Below, one piece after another: positions 1 through 12,575 of a stretch of DNA of 64,000 nucleotides. The DNA comes from Cristatella mucedo (Eukaryota > Bryozoa > Phylactolaemata > Cristatellidae), in NCBI GenBank assembly GCA_009760855.2, contig WPIO01000069.1:429001-493000 (forward strand), in the 5' to 3' direction. The notes below the pieces were generated by a model. The model ran no database searches, was not told where the DNA came from, and saw only the letters and a list, made by a program, of their open reading frames with translations. How positions within the stretch are numbered: the stretch's first letter is position 1; every line of letters starts with the position of its first letter. Position numbers and translations under genes: made by a program.

Positions 1-44
1 GAAATCTATAAAAGTCTAGATAAGGAGAGTGCATAATGCTGAGA

Positions 45-420
45 ATAGTAATACTAATGTTGACACAATTATATGGTGCCTTCAGAGAACTTGTATCCAA
101 GCACTTTCTTTGCATTTCGCGTAAGAGAAGCCTGACCATATGGTTAGTGGTAGCATGCACTGTGTCACCATGCATCAGCACACAGAAGACAATTTAGAAG
201 AACCCGGCAAACTCTGTGTAGAACTGGTGTGCTTTTGGCACCTTTTTGAATGTCAAGTCAGGTAACGTCGTGACCTCAGTCGGGAGTGAGATCCGGGCTA
301 TGGGGCATACGAACAAAAGGTACGTTCTACAGAGGATCTGAGATTGATTCGAGGCAAAGCTAATGGACTTGAGTCGGAAGAGTATGTCCTATTGTGAAAA
401 AGTAGGGCTACTGAAGAGCC
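45..420 (-). mobile_element. LINE-A copy, degraded 3' part
   Basis: A diverged minus-strand copy. The tail (GCCTTCAGAGAACTTGTATC), the repeated GGTTAGTGGTAGCATGCAC unit of the 3' UTR and the 'AAGTCAGG..GTCG..GGGAGTGAG' end of the ORF are recognisable by comparison with the copies at 31 and 38 kb. Confidence 0.65.
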
Positions 421-479
421 AACAATTTTTCACCTGGAGCTGATCCCGAAGTTTTTAGTATACCGGGAGAACGTTTTAC

Positions 480-1107
480 TGAAGAAGCTGCAAAGACTTC
501 GATTCAGTTTTCAATGCAGGGCTCAGAGAGCAAATGTTGAGTAGCACGAGAGTAAAAAAGCTTACAGTTAGAGGTATGTCAAACAAGAAAGCTCTATCTG
601 CAATGAAACGAGCATTTTTCCTTTTATCATCTTACCCTAGCTAAAGCTTTGATAAATCTGTTCACTTAGTTTCTCTGTATCGCTGCCAGCGTCTCTGCTC
701 AAAGCAGACAAACAGTGGCAGAGCCAGGATTCTCAAAGGAAGGAAGACCAGCAACAAGCAATTTTAAAAGAGGAAAGATCGGCATTAATAATTCCATGTA
801 GGGTCCAGACTTGCTTGTAATGAAAAGTATAGCCTACAATCAAAGTGTTTAGTCGACAGGAGCGTGACGGTTATTCATCAAGTAAAATTAAGACGTTATA
901 TGGTCTTTGCTGAGGGTCGGGGGGGGGGGGTGGAGGTATACGGGATGGTCAAGGTCACTGCCCCCTGTGGAGTGCAAAGGCCCTCGTTTCACAGTTGCTC
1001 TGCCACTGTTTAAAGGAGGATATGCACCCCCAAGGGAGTCCTTAATGCCTGTGCGACGCTTGCCTGCCCTCACTGAAAAGAACCGTTGTAGTCATAGTCT
1101 AATATAA
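480..1107. other. No gene seen
   Basis: Non-coding sequence downstream of the last visible transglutaminase exon. The only feature is a 12-G run at 919-930. No second-barrel transglutaminase exon was recognised here. Confidence 0.5.
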
Positions 1108-1269
1108 ATAAATAAATAAATAAATATATATATATAATTATATAATACATATATATAATTATAAATAAGTATATACATTATATTATATTATATATACATA
1201 TACATACATATATATATACATATTATATATATATACATATACATACATATATATATACATATATATAAT

Positions 1270-1304
<35 letters not shown>
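1108..1304. repeat. AT-rich microsatellite (AAAT, TA, TATACA)
   Basis: AAAT units run into long TA and ATACAT runs immediately before the SINE-1 copy, matching the AT-rich 3' end of that minus-strand SINE. Confidence 0.9.
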
Positions 1305-1305
<1 letters not shown>

Positions 1306-1414
1306 TAATTCATTTGTACTTATTCAGGCGCTTCACATATGCCACGGGGCTCAAGCCCATGACCTCGGCCCGACCTTGGTTGGGGCGAGCATCTTAGCCA
1401 CTGGGCCAAGCCAG
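1305..1414 (-). mobile_element. SINE-1 (tRNA-derived), 5' complete
   Basis: Minus strand: a GGTTTGGCC-like head and A-box, then box B (GGGCTTGAGCCCCGTGG), then CATATGTGAAGCGCCTGAA. The LINE-A-like tail is truncated and runs into the TA repeat. Confidence 0.8.
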
Positions 1415-1490
1415 CACAAAACCCCCAGGTACACGGAGAAGCATTGCGATTCTCGTTCTTTCTTGTGCCAGTGCTCTGCCTTCTCACAAT

Positions 1491-1566
1491 TTGTAAAGCG
1501 CCTAGAAAGAGATTAAGTTTTTTGAGGGCGCTTTATCAAGTGCATTATTATTATTATTATTATTAA
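1491..1566 (+). mobile_element. LINE-A 3' tail only
   Basis: TTGTAAAGCGCCTAGAAAGA, a hairpin-forming GAGGGCGCTTTATC, then an ATT run. It is a strongly 5'-truncated copy. Confidence 0.8.
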
Positions 1567-1913
1567 TTTGAGAAATCTTTTTAGAATGACGGTGAATGTC
1601 ATCAGTGGGTATCGAAAAGTCAGAGTCGTAAATTGCCCAGGAGGCTGTATGATAAAAAAAATGTGAGGATCCCCTCATTTAGCTGCCCCATTCAAATCGT
1701 GGCAGACGAGCCATAACGGCTTTTACTTAGTGCTCATAAAGAAGAATAAGTAGTCACGTACTGAAGGAGTCAACCTCACGATCAGGGTAGCTAAAGCTGG
1801 AGCACTGCAGCTCAGAGCTGAGGCTGTGGTGCCCACATGCTGACTGCAATGCCACGCCCGTTAGTGGGCCTGCCCAGGGGCCGACCGCTTGCCCCATGTC
1901 GCGCGTACGGCAC

Positions 1914-2074
1914 CTGCACTTTAAGAGCCGGAGGCGAGAGCCTGAAGTTGTCGTGGTACAGGTAAACCTGCTTGGATTCGGTCGCACTGGCCAGAGTCTG
2001 CACTCTGACGTCATATTGGTCGACAAGCAGACCGGCGTAGTCCTTCCAGGTCACGCTCATTGAAAAAGTTTTCT
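1914..2074 (-). CDS. Transglutaminase exon 'J': end of first C-terminal barrel
   Basis: The acceptor is CGTTTTTTGCAG. It reads [20 protein letters not shown], then [31 protein letters not shown]. It ends at a CAG/GTGCCG donor in phase 0. At 161 bp it fits the usual size of this exon. 'Y...LVD........A....T....Y...DFRL..P...I' is the family pattern. The next exon (second barrel) should follow but was not seen in bases 1-1913, so it probably lies outside the window. Confidence 0.9.
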
Positions 2075-5000
2075 CTGCAAAAAACGAAGAGGGAGGCGAG
2101 TACGTAACTGCAATCGCACCGGACTAAGCTGTCGACAGTCGCTGAAATATTAGGCCCCTGCATTAGAGCTGGACAGGACGAGCACGGTAATGTCGTCGCT
2201 CGACTAAAGGGGGGATCGCTATACTCGGCTGCCGTCGCTCTTCTCCTTCGTCATCGACTTGGGTTGGGTGCATGGAGGAGGCGGAAGATCAGCTCAATTA
2301 CCGTCTCTCGTCACTCTCGTATCAGCTGCTCCGGTTGGGAATTGGGAGAGCCCTATGTGGGGCGGAGCTCAGCTCAGCTCGGCTCGGCTACCTTGGCTGA
2401 TCTCCAGATTTGCCGCCATCTCTGCAGCTCTAGCTCGCCTGCCAACGGCCCGTCGCTGACTACCTACCCTCGCCAGCGGCTAGCGAGTCGGTGTGTCGCA
2501 CAAACTTAATGATCCTGTAGGGCACACCGGTGTAGTAGACAGATGAGCACGTCATTGCGATGCTGATCGTCCGCCTCGAGGCCGAGTTGTTCTTTACTTT
2601 GAAGGGAACGTCGAACGGGCTGCCTAATGGCACGTTCGCTTTGTCGTCACTTGTGAAAGTCAGGTCCTGCAACGGCAGTGCTGCGAGCATGAATTGCTGT
2701 TCGCTGTCGGCGGAGTTTGCTTCGGGTGAGACGGCAAATGAAATAGGAAAGGGGGAAGCAAAGGTCGTTAAGGTCAAATGTGATCGAAAACGAAACGGTG
2801 GATAGGATTCGCTCGAGAAGCCTAACGACTATTTGACTCAGAAACAGCTGCTGCTGGAAAAACGATCCCAAAATATCGTAATGGATCATCGTACAGCCAG
2901 ATTTGATTTTGTCTAATATAATGTTCACCCGCTAGAGCTCAAACGGCTGACGGTAAAGCATCGTTACCGAGCTTGCGATGCTTTGACCACTCGGCTAGCG
3001 ACTGACAGGCCGTAACTCACGTCTGTTGATCTCTCGTAGGCTTCTGGTTTCGTTGAAGATGCCATCGCTTGCTTCACGGCTGCCCTTTCTTCCCATGAGC
3101 CTAAATTGTCGGAACGTCACGATCGATATTGCCCGACCGAGGTCACCAGCTGCAAATGCCAGCACTTCGACAGGAGATTGCTGGTGGTGGCTTCTGAGAT
3201 GGCTTGTCAAGCAAAGCCAGATGAAGCCAGCCTCTCAATAAGTGGGTACCATGGCCAGGGTTCCAATAGGTAGGAACTCTAAGCTGTGCATGTTGGCTCA
3301 CTGTGAACCCAGATTGCTACATTGTATCAGCAGCTACTTAAGAAGATATACATTTAAATCATGACTGTAAATCAAAATGTTGCAGACTAGCTAGATGATT
3401 TTCAAATAATTTTGTACGAAAGAAGGAAGACCGCTTGCAAGTCTTGACGCACACATGCTCTGTGCTCGTAGCCCGCAGAAGTTATAATTGTTGCAGCTGT
3501 TCACTCAATTTCTAAATTATATAAGCATGTGCATGCATTAACGAAGTGCACAGGACTTCTTTATTAAGATTATTATACTGGGACGTCCGAGTAGTTTCCA
3601 TAAATATGAGCACCGAACCGGAAACCCAGAGGTCGACAGTTGGTTTCTCATTCGAGGCATTATTCTTTTTTCGGCATTTCAGTGCCGAGAAAGATAGCCC
3701 GTGCTCGCATTGCATTTCAAAATTTAAATAAATGTAAAATAGTAAGATATTTGTTGATCCAATTAATGAAATTAAATCTTTTTAAGGAAACTGCCGACTT
3801 TTACTGTTGAGGAAGCATGTCAAAAAATTAATGATAACGTGTTCAGTACTGCCACTCATAAGCTCACAAACCAATCGTCAATACTAGAAAAGTACTTCCA
3901 CGACTTCAAAAATAATTTAGCTTGAACTGTTCGTTACTAAGACAGCACAAACTACGGCGAATGGCATGTCGAATGCGAAGACTTTTAGCTACAGATGCAT
4001 TATTTTTAAGGGTCACATGGTGTAGATTCACAGCATGAACCTCGAAACCAGAGTCGTGAATTCCAAACCTGCGGCAGAAATCCCCGATTTGCCTCCCCAA
4101 AGCTCAGTCAAAAATAGAGTCAAGTCATCTAATTCAAAAGCCTCGCTTATATAGCAGCAGATGAGTCCTCGCGGCCGTAACTCATGCAGGTAATGGCGCA
4201 TGTTTGAGTTTCTTTTCGGCTCCGCTCGAACTCAAGACCTGCGTCGTGAAGTGCACACTTTCTTAGTCATAGTGTATAAGGCTTTTCTTCGCCTGCATGA
4301 ACTGCTCGTGTTTTCAAGGTCTAAGCACAGAGCCCTTGTATGCGTCAGTGTCGGTATGGTGCTTGGAGGGATGGGGGCAAAACCAATAATTGACACCACT
4401 CCCTCTCCACAAGTTGTACTTCTAAAACGTCTCGTCGAATTGTAGTCGTAAGTTTCTTCCACATTGTGCAAGTCACTCTCGTGTAGAGAGGGCAGGCAAT
4501 TTAACGTAGTGTATCTTCGTCTGTAACTTCAAAAAGCCATAAAGACAATGTGGGTGTTACGCAGAAGAGTTTTGTATAGCACACTCTCAGACTAAGCGGC
4601 TTTCGGTACGCATTCGGTAGCCAACAGACTTCGTCTCACGCAACAAAGAGAAAGTTGAAAGCCTAGCTGAGTCCGGAGAGCAGTTGAGGTAGTGAGTAGC
4701 ATGGAAGTAGCAGCTCAGAACCACTGAAAAGGATGAGCCATAGCCGGCAGTGGGAGAGTAGTTGCCGTTTCGTACGAATTGTGGAAGCCAGTTCTACACG
4801 CAAACACACCAGCTCTCCGTCGCGAGCAGTCGAGAAGAGCTATACAGATGGAGTGCGATCACGCGACAACGTAGCCATACATAAGTCCAGCCACCGAATC
4901 AGTGGATATGAGTGGGCTGCTGCTGTGTGAGCCTGTTGCTTCTGCTATTGCAATTAGTGCAGCAGCATAAGCCACTAACGTATGCCCCACCTGCAGCAGG

Positions 5001-8000
5001 TGGTTGAGCAATTGACTCGGTGTAGCCTTTGATGTAAGCACGTGGCCTACCACAGATGTACTCCCTTATCTGTGGTGAGTCAGCCCCCAGCTCTTATATG
5101 TACCCAATGGGGGAATAAAGATCGAGTCTCGTTCACCGCCCACTTTCACCCGCTCGTGTCTTTGTGTCTCCGTGAGAATCTACTAGCACTGCTGAAGCCC
5201 GAGACACAGTAACTCAACACTGCCCCGGTCAAACACCGGCGCGGGCAAAGATTGTGGGACTGGCTCTAGCGGCAAAGCGGCCCGGCGATGCCACGCCCAC
5301 AACCCCAAGCCTTAAGGAATCCCTGTAGGGAGCTTCGCTGGCGGCTGTCTTGTTCAAGCCATATCCGGTTGCTCTAGCCTATGGTGGCCACATCTGATTC
5401 TGCTGGCGATATCCAGAAGTCGCTCCGAGGAAAGGCTGGCCGGAAGGTGCTACAATGGGTTTAGCTGCCCCATTGGGACATGCACTGCCCTGTTTGCTGA
5501 GCAGCGACGGCTCTGCCAGGCAGAGACAAGCTCGCCAAAAATTTTTTCATCAAAACTAATGCATGAAAAAGACCAATTCATCTAAAATTGATTCGTCGAC
5601 AATTAATTCCTCGAAAAGTGTTTCATTAAACATTAAATAGAAATCAAAAGAGAACAAAACAAACGAGTTAAAGGTGAAAGCAAAAAATATTAAACTTCGC
5701 TAGCATATCGATTAGCGTTGCCTAGCCTAGCCTTGGCAGGGAAATCGACGCAAGGGTAAAGTTTGATTTCACACGAATCCCGGCAAGACAAAATCAATCA
5801 AGGAGCTTGTTGATATTTAGTCAGTGACTGCGTAGAAAGTCCCTCATTTTAGACACTATCTGAATGTGATGGCTAGATGTGCAAGCGAGACCGCTTGCAC
5901 ATCTCGCTTCTTACACGCCTAGCATCTTCTTATTGAAGCTTTCAAACCAGCTGCACAACAAGAGGCTGTTACATACCCTCAGGGTATTTATAGGCGTGTG
6001 TAAGGTCTTCTCGGTCATCATTGGTCCAATTGAATCTCGACTTCTTAGGGCAGGCCTTTGTGCTGATATTCCAGCCGATTCTGCAGCAGATACGACCATT
6101 CATTGGAAAGCATTGTAAGGTTTTATCGTCAAAATATGTACATTCTTAAGTCTCAAAAATTTAGCTTGGAATGAATGCAAATAACAGCTTAGGTGAGATC
6201 TGCCTCAAATGTCAACTACAAGCAATAATAGCGATCTGACGTGGTTTGATAAAGTGCAATGTAATCAGATACAAAGAAAAGATCGGAGCGCTGAGGTGGG
6301 GTCTGGGGGGCGTCCCCCAAGCGTTTGCGGGTGTCACCCAGCCTGGCCAAGCATAATGGAGCCAGCGGCCGCCCGACTGAGTGTTATACTCGGCTCCCAC
6401 TTACCACGCCAGGGGAGGCAGCTGCCACCCCCTGCCTCCGCCTCTGAATGTAGAGTATCTCCGCCTGTAACCTCATAAAGCCAAAAAGACTAAGTGACCT
6501 GGAGAGGCGATAAAGGACCTGGAGAGTAAAAGCTTCTGTCGCCAACGGTATTTGAGTAATGAAGGCAGGAATGAAAGGATTGAATTGAAGGAATGAAAAA
6601 ATCATTTTTTTCCCACAGAGTACGTGATGGCACGAGGATGCTGAAAATGGTGCAGCCGTAAAGCTGGATATCAGGGAGGTAAACCATCGCGTGTCTTGCG
6701 TATCAGAGCAAGAATTACCCTTTGTATCTATTGATCAACCTGTCACCCTATCAGCTCCTTCAGCAAAGAAGATAAATGGCTGCACCTATAGTAAACGTGT
6801 AATTAAGTTGAATATGCTAGCCTCGAGGAGCACTCCGGGTGCAAGGAATTTTTCAGGCCCTTTTTTATATTTTTCTTAAAGGCGGATGGTTTTTAAAAAG
6901 GCGTCTGGGCGGAAGCCCGAAACTTCAATTTTTTGGAAGACGATACCAATATGTTTAGAGATGGATTTGCACAATCTTGCTGGGCATGCGACTTTGGGAG
7001 CAAAGCTTGCAGATATAATAACCACCAAGTGGGGGGGGGGGGGAGGTTACCAGCATTTTTTAGGCACGGCTAAAATTGCCTCTGTTGGTGTGGATATTTT
7101 GATCTTCCTGAAACCGGACACTCCCAGTCATTGTAAGAGTCTGATAGTGGGTCTATCTAATCGGAGCTACTTTGCTGCACAGAATCAGCTTCTGCCTCCA
7201 GAAAGGGCTTATGCATAAGCGGCAAAAGAATTGCATATGGTTGAGAGCTAACGAGATGCACCTGAAAAGGTGTACCTGTTGACTCGATGCTTCTCGGTAT
7301 TGTCTCAGGAGTCCGTCACCAGGGCTACTAAGATCCTGAAAAGGCATTCATGCGGCTACCGTTCAAAGCTCCTCCCCAAGCCCGTAAACTGTAGAAAAAA
7401 TTATACTCAGGAATACGCAATTTAACCTCTCTGTCACTCTGCCTCTCTGTCTCTCTCTCTCTGTCTGTCTCTCTCTGTCTCTCTTTCTCTCTCGATCGAA
7501 CGAGGGAGCGGCCGAACGAGCAACGTCTCATAAGCTTGTACGCCTCGATCCTTTCGGACGTCTGACAGCCTCTTCAGTCTGGCTTCCATCATTCGAGGAA
7601 ATCGGCTAGTGCTCAAGAAGTAGTCAATAGCATTACTGAACTAGATTATCCACGCAAGAAGTCGCGGAGAACTACAACATTGTTTTTGGTTGGCGGGCCG
7701 GGGTCCACATGGCTTGCTAGCGAGCCCCCTCCACGTACTGTCGAGTCATCTTGGGGTTCTTTCTACATTAAGGATTTCCTTGCGTTTGTTACAGAAGACC
7801 GTGCTAAAATTTATTGAGCCATTCTCGGATTGCCAAGGAGGCGATTGCGAACCACTCGTGGGGTTTACCCTGCTATTCAGGAACTTCGCTAGTCAGCTCA
7901 AAGCTCACGCTGTGTGGTCGCCGACCTCAGTGGATGCAAGGATTACACCTAGAGTGAAGATTCGCGAAATTTTTAACCAACGTGTCCATTCGAGCAGTTG

Positions 8001-11000
8001 TACACTGCGATTCGGCACGAGCTCGTAAGGGACTGGCTATATCGAGCCGATGCTCGATATAGCTATATCGAGCCGAGGCTCGATATAGCTCGCTGTAGGA
8101 CACCTCTGGGAGGCTTGTCTCGATAGCTCAATCGGTTGGAGCTTGGGACCCAAAGGTTGCGGCATCGTTCGCCACCAGATTCGATAATTTTTTTCGGCAA
8201 TAGGTCGGGCTACTGCAGACAGCATCCAAAGGCCTTGTTTTGAATTTATTACGGAAGGAAGAAAAATATAAGCGTTTCCTGCTGCTGAATTTTATAGTAA
8301 TCGCTCTTGCGTCATTTCGGTAGTACGCCGCCGATGCACAATGTTTATTAAACACGCGTCGGGGGTTCGCGAGATAAATAGTTACATATACAATATTTAA
8401 TCTTTGCTGTCTTTTAATACCATTCTGCAGCTCTTACAGTTTTTTGCTTCAAAAGCTCGGTTTTTCTCACGCTTTGGCGACTTCAAATGAAATTCGATTG
8501 CAAGAACAAAAGCGAATTCTGCCGTTCGCAACTTAATTCGCACGGGCTGTCTTCCGATTGCTGGGAGCCACCTAACGATTTAGCTGCGACTCCGGTTTTG
8601 CTATTGGTGCAAAGTATGACCGTGAAAAATTATATCTGATGGTTTTCCTAATCTCGTAAAATATTAGGCCAAACTAAACTATAAAAGTGGATGTGAGAAT
8701 CCGCTGACCTGGTCGATGAGCCCGCCCTACTCTGGATTATCTCGCAGTTCCCTCATAGAGTGATAAATCACTGTTGGAGAACAAGCAATTAAATATTTCA
8801 AATTTTCTGGTGGTAACAATATCATCAAACGGACGTATGTGTATGAATTCATTAGTAATGACAGCCATTTAAAGCGGTTTCTCTCACCCTTGGCAAGTAC
8901 AAGTAAATCAGCCTCAATTTCTTGCCGAAGGATTTATTTACCTTACAAATTGCATATGTTAACATATATTGTAATATTAAAAAATGTATACAGCAATCTA
9001 AGACAACTACGTATTTTTCTAGGGAATATGCATGTGCTGTACAGAAAACTGCCCGATTTTCAGCCACTTCAGAGTCGTAGAAAAAGCTCTACTTCAAGAC
9101 AGTAACTTCGTATCCCGTTTGGCTAGCGCATAATAAAGGTAATAGATACAACCATGTGACAATAATCGGGTAAAAATTTACCCTCTATTAAGACAAATTG
9201 CTATTCATAACATCCGATTAAAAAACAGATACCCCAACCCTAAAAGTAAACATCAGGCAAGCATACTGGCGACTAAGGAGGCTTTCGGAATAGGCGTTAC
9301 GCCCTAGTCTCCTTAAGCAAGTTGTGCAGCATCTGGATAGAGATTTAGTTCTCTTGGTGTGCCATAAAAACACATAAAAACTATTATAAATATTATGGAG
9401 TTGAAAATTATCAGGCTAGCAACATTTCAACTACTTCAAACGTATACTTTTTAAATGAAGCGTTGCAGCTCTGATTGCGGCTCGTCGTTCCTAAATCGAC
9501 AACCCTTAGCCTATTCGGGTGCTTTTACGAGATCAACCAATCGAAAGAGCAGAGCAGACTGCCGAGTCACAGATCTAAAACGTACCCGTTTCGTACCTAT
9601 ACTTCTACAGTACAACCAGGTCTGATAGATATTAAATTTGATCAATATCTTTTGATTTGGGTTGTTCGCTGCAGTGAGTCCTTTTGCTTTTTCTAGCACT
9701 GCGTTAGCTGTAGAGCTAACATTCGGAGCAGTTATTTAACGAGACGGCCCTAAGTCCTTCCACCCAGGCACAGTGTAGCATAGGCTGAGACAAAGCCTAG
9801 CCCAAGATGCAAAACGTCACAGGTCATGCGCATAAAAAAGGTTAGCTGATTTAACAGCCTCATTTATGTAGCGGCATAAGGGCCTTAACGGCTATCACCA
9901 CAGCTTGCATAGGGAAATACCGGGTCGCCCACTGCAGGACTGCAACCCACGACCCGGGTCGGGAAAAGTGAAGGCCGTACTTCCTGGGCGAGGACCCAGG
10001 GGCACAGGGCACGAGTACGGTCCACAATCAGTTGGCATGGCAGAATTTGGTTTTCGTCGCTGATGTAAGAACTAGTGCAATTTTCGCATCAGGCTTGGGG
10101 CCGTATGGGGTGGTCTCATCAGCTGGGCCGCAGCATAACTGGTAACTTTCTGCAAACCTCAAGGAGCAGCAGAAAAGCAGCGGAACGTATTTTTCGAGGC
10201 AGTCAGCCAAGTTGAAATGGTGACGTGCAAGCTTGGCAGCTCGTCAACGAAGCAGCCAAACCACAATGCTCCGGCTGTTATTTAGTCGGGTGGTCTCAAG
10301 TGTTCACTTTACAGGAGTCAGCATGACATTGGCACAGGTAACCAGCAGAGTGCGCTTCACCAGTCAGCGGAAGTTGCTCCACTTACACGTTGGATTCGAC
10401 AAATTTTGTGTAAGAGCCACTGTCATCCTTCACCCAGTTAATGCGGTCAGCATTGACTTCGGCGAACACAAATCCCGTGTCGTACGGCAGTGTCACCACG
10501 CCTTGCTTGATCGCGGCAATCGAAGCCGGGCCAGCGCAGAAGATGCCTGAAAAGGAAATTGATAATTCGATTTAATTTACATGCTTTGCGACCCAGAACT
10601 TTATCTCTAGCAGGAGTTCAAAATATGCCTCGGGGCTCGAGCCCGCGACCTCAAAGTGATCAAAGGCTAGACCCTTACTCCTCGGCCAACCTATTATGAA
10701 TGCGAATGAGCGATATTCAGAGCAACGCAGGGCGAATGAGCAGCAGGCAGGACGGTGGCGGCATGAAGCCGGCTCGTGTAGCTTAGCAACCAGTAGCTAA
10801 TTAATTTCTTCCTCGAAAGCGCTCAAGCTCTCCGATGTGGATGGCTGTCGCTGCAAGCGCTCAGCTGTGAATGCATCCGCAAGATGAAGGCACTTGCTGT
10901 TCAAGCAAGAAGCTATGGATTAAGAATGCATCTAAAACGAGTCGACGTAGGTGCAAAGTGACCAGTGGGCAAGCTTATGGACGCCGATGTGTGCTTGCAT

Positions 11001-12505
11001 GCACGAGCTCCCAGTACATGCAGCTTGACCAGCTAAGCTGCTTTCAGCCGTGCAAGCTGCTTAAATTTAGCGAGGGAGTCAGTCGCGTGAACCTAAGATA
11101 TACTAAGAAGTAAGTCACTTGTCCCCGACACACTAATGCATCTGGACCGTAAGCACACGTTTAAGCTGTCTCGGGAAATGGGTGAACACCTTTGATTGCC
11201 GAGATCAAAGTTAATGCATTTAATGGCAGATCTCGTGGGCTCGAGCCCTGTTGCATTCTTGAAGCTCCCGAATCGAGGCTGTGCTCTCTTAAGCGCTATA
11301 CTAATTAATTATATATATATATATATATATATATCATATACACTGTATATCCAATCGGGATTAATATGTCAAGCAGAAAGTGAAGCATGAGTAACGTAGC
11401 ACAGCTCTGGCCTCTGCATTCGGAAATCATCGTTGCAGCCCCCAAAGAAGTCTCTACAAAACTTGCTTTCCACCTAGAACTGAAATCCTAATCTCCGGTC
11501 CTCAATCAACTCACTGAATCAACCGAGACGACCGTTTAACCGCAAATTGAAGTAAAACAAATATTAATGCAAAGCCCCATCTCCATTCCGAGAGTGACGC
11601 ATTAGGATAATGAGCACAGGTCTATAATCAATTCGTCAAAAGGCTGTCACATACGCTGAGAAGATCAGGCAGACAATAAACCAAGGCACTAAAATACTTA
11701 GTCTGACAGACAGATATGATTTGTGAACTCTTCTCCAGGAATTAGTACTGATAACAGAGTTACCATGGTGGCCAGTGTGACCAGTTCTTAGGATTTTAAT
11801 GTATACTGCATGTCGCTTACTGTTTCTTTTTATTTATGCTTTTGAACTTGCACCTAAGAGAAACTCAAGGTTCCCATCAGCTTATTTTTCTAGCGGTTCT
11901 TTATCGAGTAATTTCTTGCTCGACTGCTAGGGCAGTTTTGGCATTATACGATGAAAGCAGGCCTGTAAGCAGAACAGCATACAACGATTATTCAAGCTGA
12001 ATTATCTTTCTTGAGTTCCTTGCATTTTTGCCTGCGTATAATCGAGTGCGTATTATGTACGTCGGATGTAAGTACTACGTCGGATGTAAGTAATCGGTGG
12101 TCCTGGCTGTATTCTCGTGTGCTTTGACGCATTGTTCTCACTTCGATGCTTGTGCTCTTGTTCATTATTGGTTAAACATGCATCAGGAATACCGTTAATC
12201 ATTCGCTATCGCTTATCACGCAGCAGGCTCTATTGCTGCTGATAGGGAATTAGTTTTCTTAGAGACCTATCCAAGCGACCGGCGATCATGCATGTTATTA
12301 TTTTCTTTATTCCTATTGCCAATAAACAAGGCTTTCGGAGCACACTTGGACGCCTCAACAGGAATGCCCTTTCCCCTGCCAGGTCAATATTTGACAGCCT
12401 TACGAAAAAGCATCCTTTTAGCCAACTTAGCCAGCCATTCTGTAATGAAATTGGCCTCAATAAACAGATCATAAGCGGGCATCGCTCGGCTAGTTAGTAA
12501 GATCA

Positions 12506-12575
<70 letters not shown>

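Noticed and set aside
1-1913. Search for the last transglutaminase exon (second barrel)
   Set aside because: Only LINE, SINE and AT-repeat sequence and unmatched DNA were found; the exon is probably outside the window.
7690-8028. A 112-codon plus-strand frame
   Set aside because: No family signature, no splice or start context, and it lies in a transglutaminase intron.
8115-8180. Working tRNA gene
   Set aside because: Box A is good, but stems do not pair and box B is decayed.
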